Shown here one piece after another: positions 7,645 to 15,093 of a DNA stretch of 25,802 nt. The position numbers and the translations under genes were made by a program. The notes below the pieces were generated by a model. The model ran no database searches, was not told the DNA's origin, and saw only the letters and a list, made by a program, of their open reading frames with translations. Origin of the DNA: an uncultured Clostridium sp. (GTDB taxonomy: Bacteria; Bacillota; Clostridia; TANB77; CAG-508); the NCBI GenBank assembly GCA_902462295.1, contig CABQAZ010000019.1, positions 1 to 25,802 on the forward strand, in the 5' to 3' direction. Within the stretch, counting starts at the first letter, position 1; each line of letters opens with the position of its first letter.

Positions 7645-7673
7645 ATTCTTTCACATCACTTTTTAATTGTCAA
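7645..7673 (-). promoter_or_regulatory. Possible promoter of dut
   Basis: A perfect TTGACA (7668-7673) is followed after 17 bases by AAGAAT (7645-7650), a weak -10 box. It is the best candidate between the palindromic repeat and dut. Confidence 0.4.
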
Positions 7674-7701
7674 TATATTTTATATAATTTTTAATCTAAT
7701 A

Positions 7702-7828
7702 TGTTACTGCATAATAGTTTTGATTTATTTTATAAGAAATACTTAAAATATAAGCTTTTCATTACATTCCTCAGCTTATATTTTAAGTATTTCTATTTAT
7801 TAATTGTAAAAAACTATTATCCAGTAAC
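7702..7828. repeat. MITE-like nested palindromic repeat, copy 1
   Basis: About 127 bases with two nested inverted repeats. The ends, GTTACTGCATAATAGTTTT and AAAACTATTATCCAGTAAC, pair with one mismatch. The inner arms (7735-7755 and 7774-7794) pair perfectly over 21 bp around an 18-base loop. The element is flanked by TCTAATA on both sides (7695-7701 and 7829-7835), which could be a target-site duplication. A related copy lies at 11907-12002. It codes for nothing. Confidence 0.7.
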
Positions 7829-7831
7829 TCT

Positions 7832-7875
7832 AATACCCCCTCCTTATTAAAATTAATCTAAAAGGAGGGGGTATT
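7832..7875. terminator. Strong hairpin after the small membrane protein gene
   Basis: A perfect 14-bp stem including five C:G pairs in a row (7832-7845 with 7862-7875) with a 16-base loop starts 11 bases after the stop of the gene at 7887-8444. By position it is that gene's terminator on the minus strand. The T-run, however, follows on the plus strand (TTTTTTATT at about 7881-7889), and none follows on minus, so its orientation is unclear. Confidence 0.55.
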
Positions 7876-7886
7876 TCAATTTTTTA

Positions 7887-8444
7887 TTAATTTGAACCAT
7901 ATACTGTACACATAGCAGAACTACTAGCAGATACTACATTATCATCAGTATTTATAAAATTGAATAAATTACTTTTTAAATCTTTAGCAGCACTATCTTG
8001 ACTAGTTACACTGATAGTTACTATGTCTCCAGGTTTAAGTACCATTTTATCTTTATCAGTTGCTACTTCTTCACTACCTGTCTTTATACCTATTTGTGAT
8101 AGTACCTGTGTCGTATAATATTTTACATATACATTTTCACCTATTTTGGTATAATTTGATTGTGCTAATTTTTTTCCAGGATTTTCGTCTAGACTTGCAA
8201 CTTCTATTGATGTATCATATGTTTTTCCTGTTGCAGCTAATCTACTTTCAAAGTCTTGATATTGACCTCTTGTTATTGTTCCTTTATTAGCCGTTTCTGT
8301 TACTACTTCCTCAACAATTCTTTGTACATCTTGCTGTGCTACATTATCTACTCTTTCTTCTAAAGTTACAAGTGGAACTAAAATTAATATTGTTAACCCT
8401 ACAAATATTGCTATAATAACAGATACTGTTGAGTTTCCTGACAT
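7887..8444 (-). CDS. Small membrane-anchored protein, pseudopilin-like shape
   Basis: I do not recognise this 185-residue protein as a named family. It has a short polar start, one strong hydrophobic helix (about residues 8-27, VSVIIAIFVGLTILILVPLV), and a long exported, Thr/Ser- and Asp-rich region predicted to be beta-rich. The end has a single Cys (CTVYG). This layout resembles minor pseudopilins and TadE-like proteins, but no Tad or type IV pilus genes are nearby, so this is only a shape comparison. The ATG at 8444 follows AAAGGAAG by eight bases. It lies 38 bases downstream of comF and is probably co-transcribed with it. Confidence 0.6.
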   Translation of the reverse strand: MSGNSTVSVIIAIFVGLTILILVPLVTLEERVDNVAQQDVQRIVEEVVTETANKGTITRGQYQDFESRLAATGKTYDTSIEVASLDENPGKKLAQSNYTKIGENVYVKYYTTQVLSQIGIKTGSEEVATDKDKMVLKPGDIVTISVTSQDSAAKDLKSNLFNFINTDDNVVSASSSAMCTVYGSN

Positions 8445-8482
8445 CAAAATCACTTCCTTTCGATTATTTTTCTCTTATTATT

Positions 8483-9139
8483 TTAATCTTTTGCTATTGT
8501 TAGTACTCCTATTTGTTTTCTGTCAATTCCATTTTGTACCAAAACTTTCGCACATTCATTTACAGTACTTCCAGTTGTATATATGTCATCTATTAGTAAT
8601 ATCTTTTTATTAATAATTTTTTGACAGCTTTTTGCTTTATATACTCCTTTTGCATTTTCTTCTCTTTGTTTTTTATTTAATGAACTTTGCGGTACTGTAT
8701 TTGTTGTTTTATATAATATATTATGCTTTATTGGTATATCAAGAATCTTTGATATTTCCTTTGTAATTATTTGGCTTTGATTGTAACCTCTTTCTTTTCG
8801 CCTTTTTTTACTTATTGGTACTATTATTATTATATCATACTTTTTTAAATTTTCAAAACATTTTTCGTTTTTTCTTAAAAATTCTGCTATTGTTCTATAT
8901 ACATACGGCTTTTCATGAAATTTTAAAGCTAAAATTTGACTTCTTATTATGTCTTTGTATTTAAAAAAATAATGATGTTCTACATAATTTTTACTTATAT
9001 CTATATAATAATTATCTGTTTCAAATGAAAATTCCTTATTTAATTTCACTCTACATCTGTTACATAGTGCTTTGTCATTTAATTTTCCACATATACTGCA
9101 TACTTGTGGATATATCAAGTCTAATATTTGTTCTATAAT
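8483..9139 (-). CDS. comF: ComF-family phosphoribosyltransferase-like protein
   Basis: A ComF protein of 218 residues as read here. It has an N-terminal four-cysteine zinc site (C14, C17, C26, C29 in CSICGKLNDKALCNRC) and a C-terminal phosphoribosyltransferase fold with the PRPP loop ILLIDDIYTTGSTVNE. In competent bacteria ComF takes part in DNA uptake, but it also occurs in species not known to be competent. No ATG, GTG or well-placed TTG exists. The family's usual N-terminus (…ILDLIYP…C..C) begins upstream of the first TTG (9118). A strong AGAGAGGTG site at 9148-9156 lies eight bases before ATT at 9137-9139, which I take as the start. It follows the amylase by 24 bases. Confidence 0.85.
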   Translation of the reverse strand: MIEQILDLIYPQVCSICGKLNDKALCNRCRVKLNKEFSFETDNYYIDISKNYVEHHYFFKYKDIIRSQILALKFHEKPYVYRTIAEFLRKNEKCFENLKKYDIIIIVPISKKRRKERGYNQSQIITKEISKILDIPIKHNILYKTTNTVPQSSLNKKQREENAKGVYKAKSCQKIINKKILLIDDIYTTGSTVNECAKVLVQNGIDRKQIGVLTIAKD

Positions 9140-9163
9140 GTTTATTACACCTCTCTTTTTATC

Positions 9164-10612
9164 TTATTGACTTGCTCTTACCCAAACAGAAACACTTCCA
9201 CCATTACAATAAAATATTCCATTTCCCTCTTGGTCAACATATACTTTTTCTTTTATATTTCCTGTATAATCATAAAACATAGTATTTGCCATTCTATTTC
9301 CTACATTTATTGTTTTTCCGCCTCCAGATCCATCTGTCATAATTGTAACTAACCCCGAATTTGGATGTTCTTCATCTCCTGTTCTGACCCAAGCTATAAT
9401 ATCATGATGATCAAAATAATCTATTTGTTCTCCATATGCATATTCCTGTCTTAATCTCATCATATTTTCTAACATTTCTTTTTTGGCACTTACATTTTGT
9501 GATGGTATTCCATAATAATCTCCATAAAATACACATGGTAATCCATCTTTTCTTAATAATATTAACGCATATGCTAATGGTTTAAACCAATCTGGTATCC
9601 ATGAAAATAAAGCTTGTCCAGGCTCTGTATCATGGTTGTCTACAAATGTTACTGCTGAATTAGGAATGTTCTTTACTAATGTATTTTCAAATATTCTTGC
9701 TAAATCATAATTTCCATTTGAATTTGCTGCTTCATAAAAATTATAATGTAATGGTACATCAAATAATGGAATTGTTGAATTAGTTTTATTTATATATTCT
9801 CTAAGTGTAGTTATATCTCTATTCCAATATTCTCCTACACATTCTAAATTTTCTCTTTCTTCTTTCATGCATTGTATCCAATCTGCCATAAAATCTGCCT
9901 TTATATGTTTTACTGCATCTAGTCTAAAAGAATCTACTCCTGTAGTATCTAAATACCATTTTCCCCATTTTTTTAATTCTTCTACAACTTCGGGATTATT
10001 AAAATCTATATCAGCACCCATTAAATAGTCATAATTTCCATTCTCTTTGTCTACATTTTCATCCCAATGTTTTCCGCTAAATCTAAATATCCCATTTTTT
10101 CTTCCACTTTCATCCCAGTCTGTCCCATTAAAATGACTATAATTCCACTTAAAATCTGAATATTTGTTATTTCTTGCGTCAAAGTTGTATTTTGTCCAAG
10201 CTGTTATTTTTTTTGGTAATGTTGTATCTATATTTCTATTTTGATTTTCTTCTTCACTTGCATATACTGTTTCTGCTTCATCTGCACCAATCTTATGATT
10301 TAGTACTATATCCGCATATACTTTTATTCCATTTTCATGTAATTTTTCTATTGCTTGTATATATTCATCTTTTGTACCATATTTAGTTTCTATACTTCCC
10401 TTTTGATTAAATTCTCCTAAATCATATAAGTCATATACTGCATATCCCACATCTAATTTACCACCAGCAGCCTTATATGCTGGTGGTAGCCATACATCTG
10501 TTATTCCAATTTCTTTTAATTTATTTGCTTCTCTTGATACTTTCTTCCATAGTTCTTCTTCTGTTTTTAAGTACCATTCAAAGTATTGCATTAGTATCTT
10601 ATTTTCTTTCAT
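9164..10612 (-). CDS. Cytoplasmic alpha-amylase (GH13)
   Basis: A 482-residue alpha-amylase of the GH13 family, close to the cytoplasmic AmyA/AmyS type. It hydrolyses alpha-1,4 bonds in maltodextrins or glycogen. The barrel starts at once (NKILMQYFEWYL), with DIVLNHKIGADE (about 101-112), GVDSFRLDAVKH with the nucleophile D232, CVGEYW with acid/base E261, and VTFVDNHDTE with D328. A C-terminal beta domain closes the protein. There is no signal peptide, so it acts inside the cell. The ATG at 10612 follows GGAAGGAT. It has a probable promoter upstream and leads a likely unit with comF and the small membrane protein. Confidence 0.95.
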   Translation of the reverse strand: MKENKILMQYFEWYLKTEEELWKKVSREANKLKEIGITDVWLPPAYKAAGGKLDVGYAVYDLYDLGEFNQKGSIETKYGTKDEYIQAIEKLHENGIKVYADIVLNHKIGADEAETVYASEEENQNRNIDTTLPKKITAWTKYNFDARNNKYSDFKWNYSHFNGTDWDESGRKNGIFRFSGKHWDENVDKENGNYDYLMGADIDFNNPEVVEELKKWGKWYLDTTGVDSFRLDAVKHIKADFMADWIQCMKEERENLECVGEYWNRDITTLREYINKTNSTIPLFDVPLHYNFYEAANSNGNYDLARIFENTLVKNIPNSAVTFVDNHDTEPGQALFSWIPDWFKPLAYALILLRKDGLPCVFYGDYYGIPSQNVSAKKEMLENMMRLRQEYAYGEQIDYFDHHDIIAWVRTGDEEHPNSGLVTIMTDGSGGGKTINVGNRMANTMFYDYTGNIKEKVYVDQEGNGIFYCNGGSVSVWVRASQ

Positions 10613-10634
10613 TTGTTTATCCTTCCATGCTACT

Positions 10635-10663
10635 ATAATATCATAGTTTTATTTTTTTTTCAA
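10635..10663 (-). promoter_or_regulatory. Sigma-A promoter of the amylase gene
   Basis: TTGAAA (10658-10663), 17 bases, TATTAT (10635-10640) on the minus strand, about 20 bases before the amylase ATG. The spacer is A-rich. Confidence 0.6.
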
Positions 10664-10741
10664 TAATTCTTTAAAATTCATAAAAAACAATGATGAATGT
10701 GCATGAAAATCTTACATTTTTTGTATTTCTATGTATTAATT

Positions 10742-11746
10742 TTAATTATTCTCTATTGCATTTTGTATTAATCTATCTAATAATTCTGTATATGTAATCC
10801 CTATTGCTTCAAACAACTTAGGATACATACTTATCTCTGTAAATCCTGGCATTGTATTTATTTCGTTTATATATATTTTATTTGTTTCTTTTTCCACAAA
10901 AAAATCTACCCTTGCCAACCCTTTTCCATCGATTGCCTTAAATGCTTTTATAGCAAGTTTTCTAACTTCTTCTATCTTATCTTTTTCTATTTTTGCTGGA
11001 ATAACTGTTTTAGATTCTGGAATATTATATTTTGCATCAAAACTGTAAAATTCTTCCGCAGATATTATTTCCCCAACCGTTGAAGCTATAATTTCTTTTC
11101 CATCTAAAATTGCACATTCTACTTCTTTTGCATCTATTCCATGCTCAACTAAAATTTTATCATCATATTGCCCTGCATTTTCTATTGCCATTTTCAACTC
11201 ACTATTATTTGTAGCCTTTTTCACTCCTACAGAAGAACCAGAATTTGATGGTTTTATAAACATAGGAAATTTTAGTTTATCAGTTATTTTTTCAATTTTA
11301 AATTCTTCTTCTTCAAACTTATTATTTATAATTACATATCCTTTTTCATTTTTCTTTATATACATATATGGTGCCTGTTCTATTCCTGCCTTTTCAAAAA
11401 TAATTTTTGTATAAACTTTATCCATTCCAACACATGATGATAAAACTCCACATCCTACATATGGTATTTTTAACATCTCCAACATTCCTTGTATTGTACC
11501 ATCTTCTCCACCTAATCCATGTAATACAGGAAATACCACATCTAATTCTTTTAGTGTCCATACTAAATTATAAATTTCATTCTTTTCTCCTTTATTATTT
11601 TCAAACCATTTTCCATATTTATTTATATAAATTTCATGTACCTCATATTTTTCTTTATCTAAATTATCAATTACTGATTTTGCAGACATTTCTGAAACAT
11701 CATGTTCTGTTGATATTCCACCATATACAATTCCTAATCTTATCAT
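10742..11746 (-). CDS. ddl: D-alanine--D-alanine ligase
   Basis: A 334-residue ATP-grasp ligase that joins two D-alanines for the peptidoglycan stem peptide. It shows IVYGGISTEHDVSEMSA near the start, HGLGGEDGTIQGMLE (about 75-89), GMDKVYTKIIFEKAGI, the ATP-grasp segment FIKPSNSGSSVGV and the metal-binding EINTMPGFTE near the C-terminus. The omega-loop reads FYSFDAKY; this KY pair is typical of D-Ala-D-Ala enzymes and argues against a vancomycin-resistance D-Ala-D-Lac ligase. The ATG at 11746 has a GGGAGG site. No terminator is evident in the 129 bases before the amylase, where the amylase promoter lies. Confidence 0.95.
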   Translation of the reverse strand: MIRLGIVYGGISTEHDVSEMSAKSVIDNLDKEKYEVHEIYINKYGKWFENNKGEKNEIYNLVWTLKELDVVFPVLHGLGGEDGTIQGMLEMLKIPYVGCGVLSSCVGMDKVYTKIIFEKAGIEQAPYMYIKKNEKGYVIINNKFEEEEFKIEKITDKLKFPMFIKPSNSGSSVGVKKATNNSELKMAIENAGQYDDKILVEHGIDAKEVECAILDGKEIIASTVGEIISAEEFYSFDAKYNIPESKTVIPAKIEKDKIEEVRKLAIKAFKAIDGKGLARVDFFVEKETNKIYINEINTMPGFTEISMYPKLFEAIGITYTELLDRLIQNAIENN

Positions 11747-12090
11747 AATATCCTCCCATATGTTATATTTTATTACATTTATATGATATCTAATTTTAAT
11801 TATTCATTATTTTCGATTCAGCTTTTAGTTCTAAATTTTTTCTTTATTATTTCTATCAAAATCATACTATAAAGTCAACATTTTTCTACAATTTTACTAT
11901 TCCATTATTACAAGATAACGTTAATTTTGTAATAAACCGAGGAACGTAATAAAAAGCTTATATTTTTATTTATTAATTTTAAATAAACCATTATCCTGTA
12001 ACATTCTATTTATCATACATTTTGCATAAATTTATATAAGCACATTAATAAAATATTATTAGAACATTCATTGTTCGAAAGGAGGTTTTT
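11747..12090. other. Divergent intergenic region between ddl and the PBP gene
   Basis: This 344-base gap separates divergent genes. It holds a TTGACT box for the ddl direction (11873-11878) without a clear -10 box, a degenerate palindromic repeat (11907-12002), a CATACATT box resembling a sigma-E -10 element (12014-12021, no matching -35), and TTTATA-17-TATTAT (12031-12059) as a weak sigma-A candidate for the plus-strand gene. GAACA/TGTTC (12062-12076) is a short palindrome just before the ribosome binding site. No coding sequence, T-box or riboswitch was recognised. Confidence 0.5.
11907..12002. repeat. MITE-like repeat, copy 2 (degenerate)
   Basis: About 96 bases related to the repeat at 7702-7828. 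The ends TTACAAGATAA and TTATCCTGTAA pair with one mismatch. A 28-base core at 11939-11966 matches the reverse complement of 7745-7772 at 26 of 28 positions, including AAAAGCTTATATTTT. The inner palindrome of copy 1 is not preserved here; the copy is about 30 bases shorter. No clear target duplication is seen. Confidence 0.6.
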
Positions 12091-13866
12091 ATGCCCATTT
12101 CTTTAAGTAATAAAAAGAAAATGAGAAATGGATTATTTATAGTTTTAATATTTTTTATATTATTAACATCAAGATTAGCATATATCCAATTTGTATGGGG
12201 TATTGAATTAAGCGAAAAAGCTGGAACTCAACAAGCACAAAGTAGAACTATAACAGCAAAAAGAGGTACACTTTACGATTCTACTGGTAAATATATTTTA
12301 GCAGAAAGTTCAAGTGTTGAATCTGTAAGTGTAAATCCAACTAATATATCTGATGAAAATAAAGAAAAAGTTTCTAGAGCTTTAAGTGATATTTTTGAAC
12401 TTGATTACGAAAAAGTATTAAAAAAAGTAACCAAAAGAAGCTCTATTGAAACAATTATCAAAAAAGTTGATAAAGAAAAATCTGATGAATTACGAAACTG
12501 GATGAATACAAATGGAATAACTTCAGGAATTAATATTGATGAAGATTCTAAAAGATATTATCCTTATGGAGAACTCGCAGCACAGGTTATTGGTTTTTGT
12601 GGAAGTGATAATCAAGGATTAGATGGTGTTGAAGCTAAGTATGATAATGAACTAAAAGGCTCAAATGGCAAAATAAATAGGCAAACTAATGCTGCTGGTG
12701 AAAGTTTAGGTGGAGAAGATTATGTTTCTGCAGTTGATGGTAATAACTTATATCTAACTATTGATATGACAATTCAATCTATTGTTGAAAAATATCTAGA
12801 AGAAGCCTGTATTGATAATGTATGTACAGATGGCGGTAGTATCATTGCTATGAATCCACAAAACGGTGATATTTTAGCTATGGCTAACTATCCAAGTTAT
12901 AATTTAAATACACCATATGAACCATCTACAGATGAACTAAAATCATCATGGGACTCAATGGATTCCAAAGATAAATCAACTTCTTTGCAAGGAATGTGGC
13001 GTAATAAAGCAATTTCAGATACATATGAACCTGGTTCTGTATTCAAAACTGTAACAGCATCTGCAGCACTTGAAGAAGGTATAGTTACAAACATCGACCA
13101 ACAAGGTCAATTTTGTTGTACTGGAGCAATAGAAGTTTCCGGAACTAGAATAAAATGTTGGCGATATTATAGACCACACGGTTCTGAAAGTTTAAGATTA
13201 GCTTTAATGAATTCTTGTAATCCTGTTTTTATAGGATTAGGTCAAAAAATAGGCGTTACAAAATATTATGAATATTTAAGAAAATTTGGATTATTTTCAA
13301 AAACTGGAATACAACTTCCTGGAGAAGCAAATAGTATCTTTGTAAAAGAAGAAAAAGCTGGACCAGTCGAACTTGCAACTATTAGTTTTGGTCAAAGATT
13401 TGAAATAACCCCTTTACAGATGATTAGTGCTGTTTCTTCTATTGCGAATAAAGGTGTATATATAAAACCTCGTATTGTAAAATCCATTCAAAATAGTACT
13501 ACTGGTGAAATTACAGAAATGCCTATTGAAACAGGTCAACAAATTATTTCTAAAGATAATGCTGAAAAGGTTCTTAGTATGATGAATAGCGTTGTTTCTG
13601 AGGGAACTGGTAAAAATGCTAAAGTTGATGGCTATGAAATTGGTGGAAAAACTGGTACTTCAGAAGATGGTGTAAATACCAATAAATATGTAACATCATT
13701 TTGTGGCGTTGCTGAAACTGATAATCCTAAAATTGTTTTACTTATTACCTTATATAACCCAACTGGTGAGGGGGGTCATCAAGGAGGCGGTGTTGCTGCA
13801 CCTGTTGGAGGTAAAATCTTTAGTGAAGTCTTACCTTATCTTGATTCTTTATCACAAGAACCATAA
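12091..13866 (+). CDS. Class B penicillin-binding protein (SpoVD/PBP2 type)
   Basis: A 591-residue peptidoglycan transpeptidase, the only plus-strand gene. One N-terminal membrane helix (about 14-34) is followed by the PBP dimer domain (about 50-205, with KRGTLYDSTGKYIL) and the transpeptidase domain (about 245-580). The active-site motifs are S316-VFK (EPGSVFK), S375-CN and K520-TG (GGKTGTSE). No PASTA domains follow. It crosslinks the wall outside the membrane. Length and sequence fit SpoVD and vegetative FtsI/PBP2 equally; no mur or fts genes flank it to decide. The ATG follows AAAGGAGG by five bases. A monocistronic unit ending at a strong terminator. Confidence 0.9.
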   Translation: MPISLSNKKKMRNGLFIVLIFFILLTSRLAYIQFVWGIELSEKAGTQQAQSRTITAKRGTLYDSTGKYILAESSSVESVSVNPTNISDENKEKVSRALSDIFELDYEKVLKKVTKRSSIETIIKKVDKEKSDELRNWMNTNGITSGINIDEDSKRYYPYGELAAQVIGFCGSDNQGLDGVEAKYDNELKGSNGKINRQTNAAGESLGGEDYVSAVDGNNLYLTIDMTIQSIVEKYLEEACIDNVCTDGGSIIAMNPQNGDILAMANYPSYNLNTPYEPSTDELKSSWDSMDSKDKSTSLQGMWRNKAISDTYEPGSVFKTVTASAALEEGIVTNIDQQGQFCCTGAIEVSGTRIKCWRYYRPHGSESLRLALMNSCNPVFIGLGQKIGVTKYYEYLRKFGLFSKTGIQLPGEANSIFVKEEKAGPVELATISFGQRFEITPLQMISAVSSIANKGVYIKPRIVKSIQNSTTGEITEMPIETGQQIISKDNAEKVLSMMNSVVSEGTGKNAKVDGYEIGGKTGTSEDGVNTNKYVTSFCGVAETDNPKIVLLITLYNPTGEGGHQGGGVAAPVGGKIFSEVLPYLDSLSQEP

Positions 13867-13878
13867 TAGAATGAATAA

Positions 13879-13919
13879 AAAACATCGTGAAATTATCAAT
13901 AACTTCATGATGTTTTTTT
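13879..13919. terminator. Bidirectional terminator between the PBP gene and mazF
   Basis: A 13-bp stem with one G:U pair (AAAACATCGTGAA / TTCATGATGTTTT) and a 12-base loop, flanked by A and T tracts on both sides. It ends the plus-strand PBP transcript and can also serve the converging mazF transcript. Confidence 0.85.
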
Positions 13920-13959
13920 AATATCTTTAAACATTATACTAATATTATAATTATTTATA

Positions 13960-14307
13960 TTATTCTAATCCAAAACTTACTCCAAGAGCATTATTTAATT
14001 GATTTATAATTTGACTATCATTTATGTGTCCTATTTTTTCTTTTAATCTACTTTTATCAATTGTTCTTATTTGCTCAGCAAGAACTACAGAATTACTCTT
14101 AAGTCCACTAGTATTTTCACCTAATTCTATATGTGTTGGTAATTTCGTTTTATTGGTTTGGGATGTTATGGCTGCCGCAATAACAGTTGGACTATATTTA
14201 TTTCCTAAATCATTTTGTATAATTAAAACTGGTCTAATCCCCCCTTGTTCTGACCCCACAACTGGACTTAAATCTGCATAAAACATATCTCCTCTTTTTA
14301 CTACCAT
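13960..14307 (-). CDS. MazF/NdoA-type endoribonuclease toxin
   Basis: A 115-residue mRNA interferase very close in layout to Bacillus EndoA (NdoA/MazF). VKRGDMFYADLSPVVGSEQGGIRPVLIIQND gives Arg25, and AITSQTNK gives Thr48, the residues used for RNA cleavage in that protein. The chosen ATG (14307) has GGGAGTG six bases upstream. In many Firmicutes it follows the antitoxin gene ndoAI and alanine racemase. Here neither is present; the upstream gene is a GerS-like protein. A possible promoter, TTTAAA-17-TAAAAT, lies in the 112-base gap. Confidence 0.92.
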   Translation of the reverse strand: MVVKRGDMFYADLSPVVGSEQGGIRPVLIIQNDLGNKYSPTVIAAAITSQTNKTKLPTHIELGENTSGLKSNSVVLAEQIRTIDKSRLKEKIGHINDSQIINQLNNALGVSFGLE

Positions 14308-14419
14308 TTTCTTCACTCCCAAAAACTACAATTTTAAGTCTATATTTCGCATCTTTAAACTTAGTTTGAAGTAAAGTTAATAGTATCTACATTTATATAT
14401 TTGGAAAAGTGTACAAGCA

Positions 14420-15031
14420 TTAATTTGTACTATTTATCTTTACCTCATTATATAATATGTAAATTGTCGTTTTTTGTTTATTGTCCTGTATTTCCATTTG
14501 TGTTGGGTTATGTGTTTTTTTATCTATATGTAAATTTATTTGTTGCATATAAATATTTTGAACATTGCTTTTTGCTTTCATTATTACTTCTGAATCTGTT
14601 TCTTCAAATGTTGCTTTTTCATCTTGCTTATAACTTTCTATAAAACTACATAAATCTAAACAATTATTTCCTAAATAATTATAGTTTTCTAGAATTGTGT
14701 TTAAACTTAATTGGCTATTTTCTATTTTTAAATTTGTTCCATTATTTTCTATTCTTATTCCTGCTATATTACTTGGTTCTATTACTTCCTGTACAACATT
14801 ATTGGGTTCTTGGTAAGTTTGTTTTAGTATATATTTATTGCTATTTTTATTACTTGTTACATTTACAGTTACATTTACTTCATACGAACTAATATTTAAA
14901 ATCTCCTGTACGATTTCTTGACTATTTTTATTATTCCCTGTTTTTGATTTTTTAACCCTATTTTTATAAAAAAATACTCCACAAATTATAATTATTATAA
15001 TTAATAAAATTAACCAATATTTCTTTTTCAT
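14420..15031 (-). CDS. GerS-like sporulation/germination lipoprotein (probable)
   Basis: A 203-residue exported protein with an N-terminal hydrophobic helix (about 5-22) ending in IIIICGVFF, a poor lipobox, and a beta-rich domain. The pattern QTYQEPNNVVQEVIEPSNIAGIRIENNGTNLKIEN (about 71-105) followed by NTILENYNYLGNN and SFIESY looks like the LolA-like fold of clostridial GerS proteins. In Clostridioides difficile GerS partners the amidase CwlD in making cortex muramic-lactam; cwlD is also in this window. In that species gerS lies beside an alanine racemase gene, and here it lies beside mazF, a usual racemase neighbour. The family call is by pattern only. The ATG has an AGGAGGA site. Confidence 0.6.
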   Translation of the reverse strand: MKKKYWLILLIIIIIICGVFFYKNRVKKSKTGNNKNSQEIVQEILNISSYEVNVTVNVTSNKNSNKYILKQTYQEPNNVVQEVIEPSNIAGIRIENNGTNLKIENSQLSLNTILENYNYLGNNCLDLCSFIESYKQDEKATFEETDSEVIMKAKSNVQNIYMQQINLHIDKKTHNPTQMEIQDNKQKTTIYILYNEVKINSTN

Positions 15032-15093
15032 GTATATTTCCTCCTAAAGTATATGTATTATTTTAAAACGAAAATATACCTAAAAAATCTTTT

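Noticed and set aside
10742..11746. Vancomycin-resistance type ligase
   Set aside because: The omega-loop has the DAKY sequence of D-Ala-D-Ala ligases, and no vanH, vanX or regulator genes are nearby.
12062..12076. GAACA/TGTTC palindrome as a LexA box
   Set aside because: The spacing between GAAC and GTTC is seven bases, not the four of the Gram-positive SOS box, and the downstream gene is a PBP.
11747..12090. Riboswitch or T-box in the long divergent gap
   Set aside because: No T-box core, terminator/antiterminator pair or known aptamer motif is visible; the structure there is explained by the repeat.
14402..14430. Terminator after the GerS-like gene
   Set aside because: Only a six- to seven-bp stem (GTACAA/TTGTAC) with a weak T-run; too poor to list as a feature.
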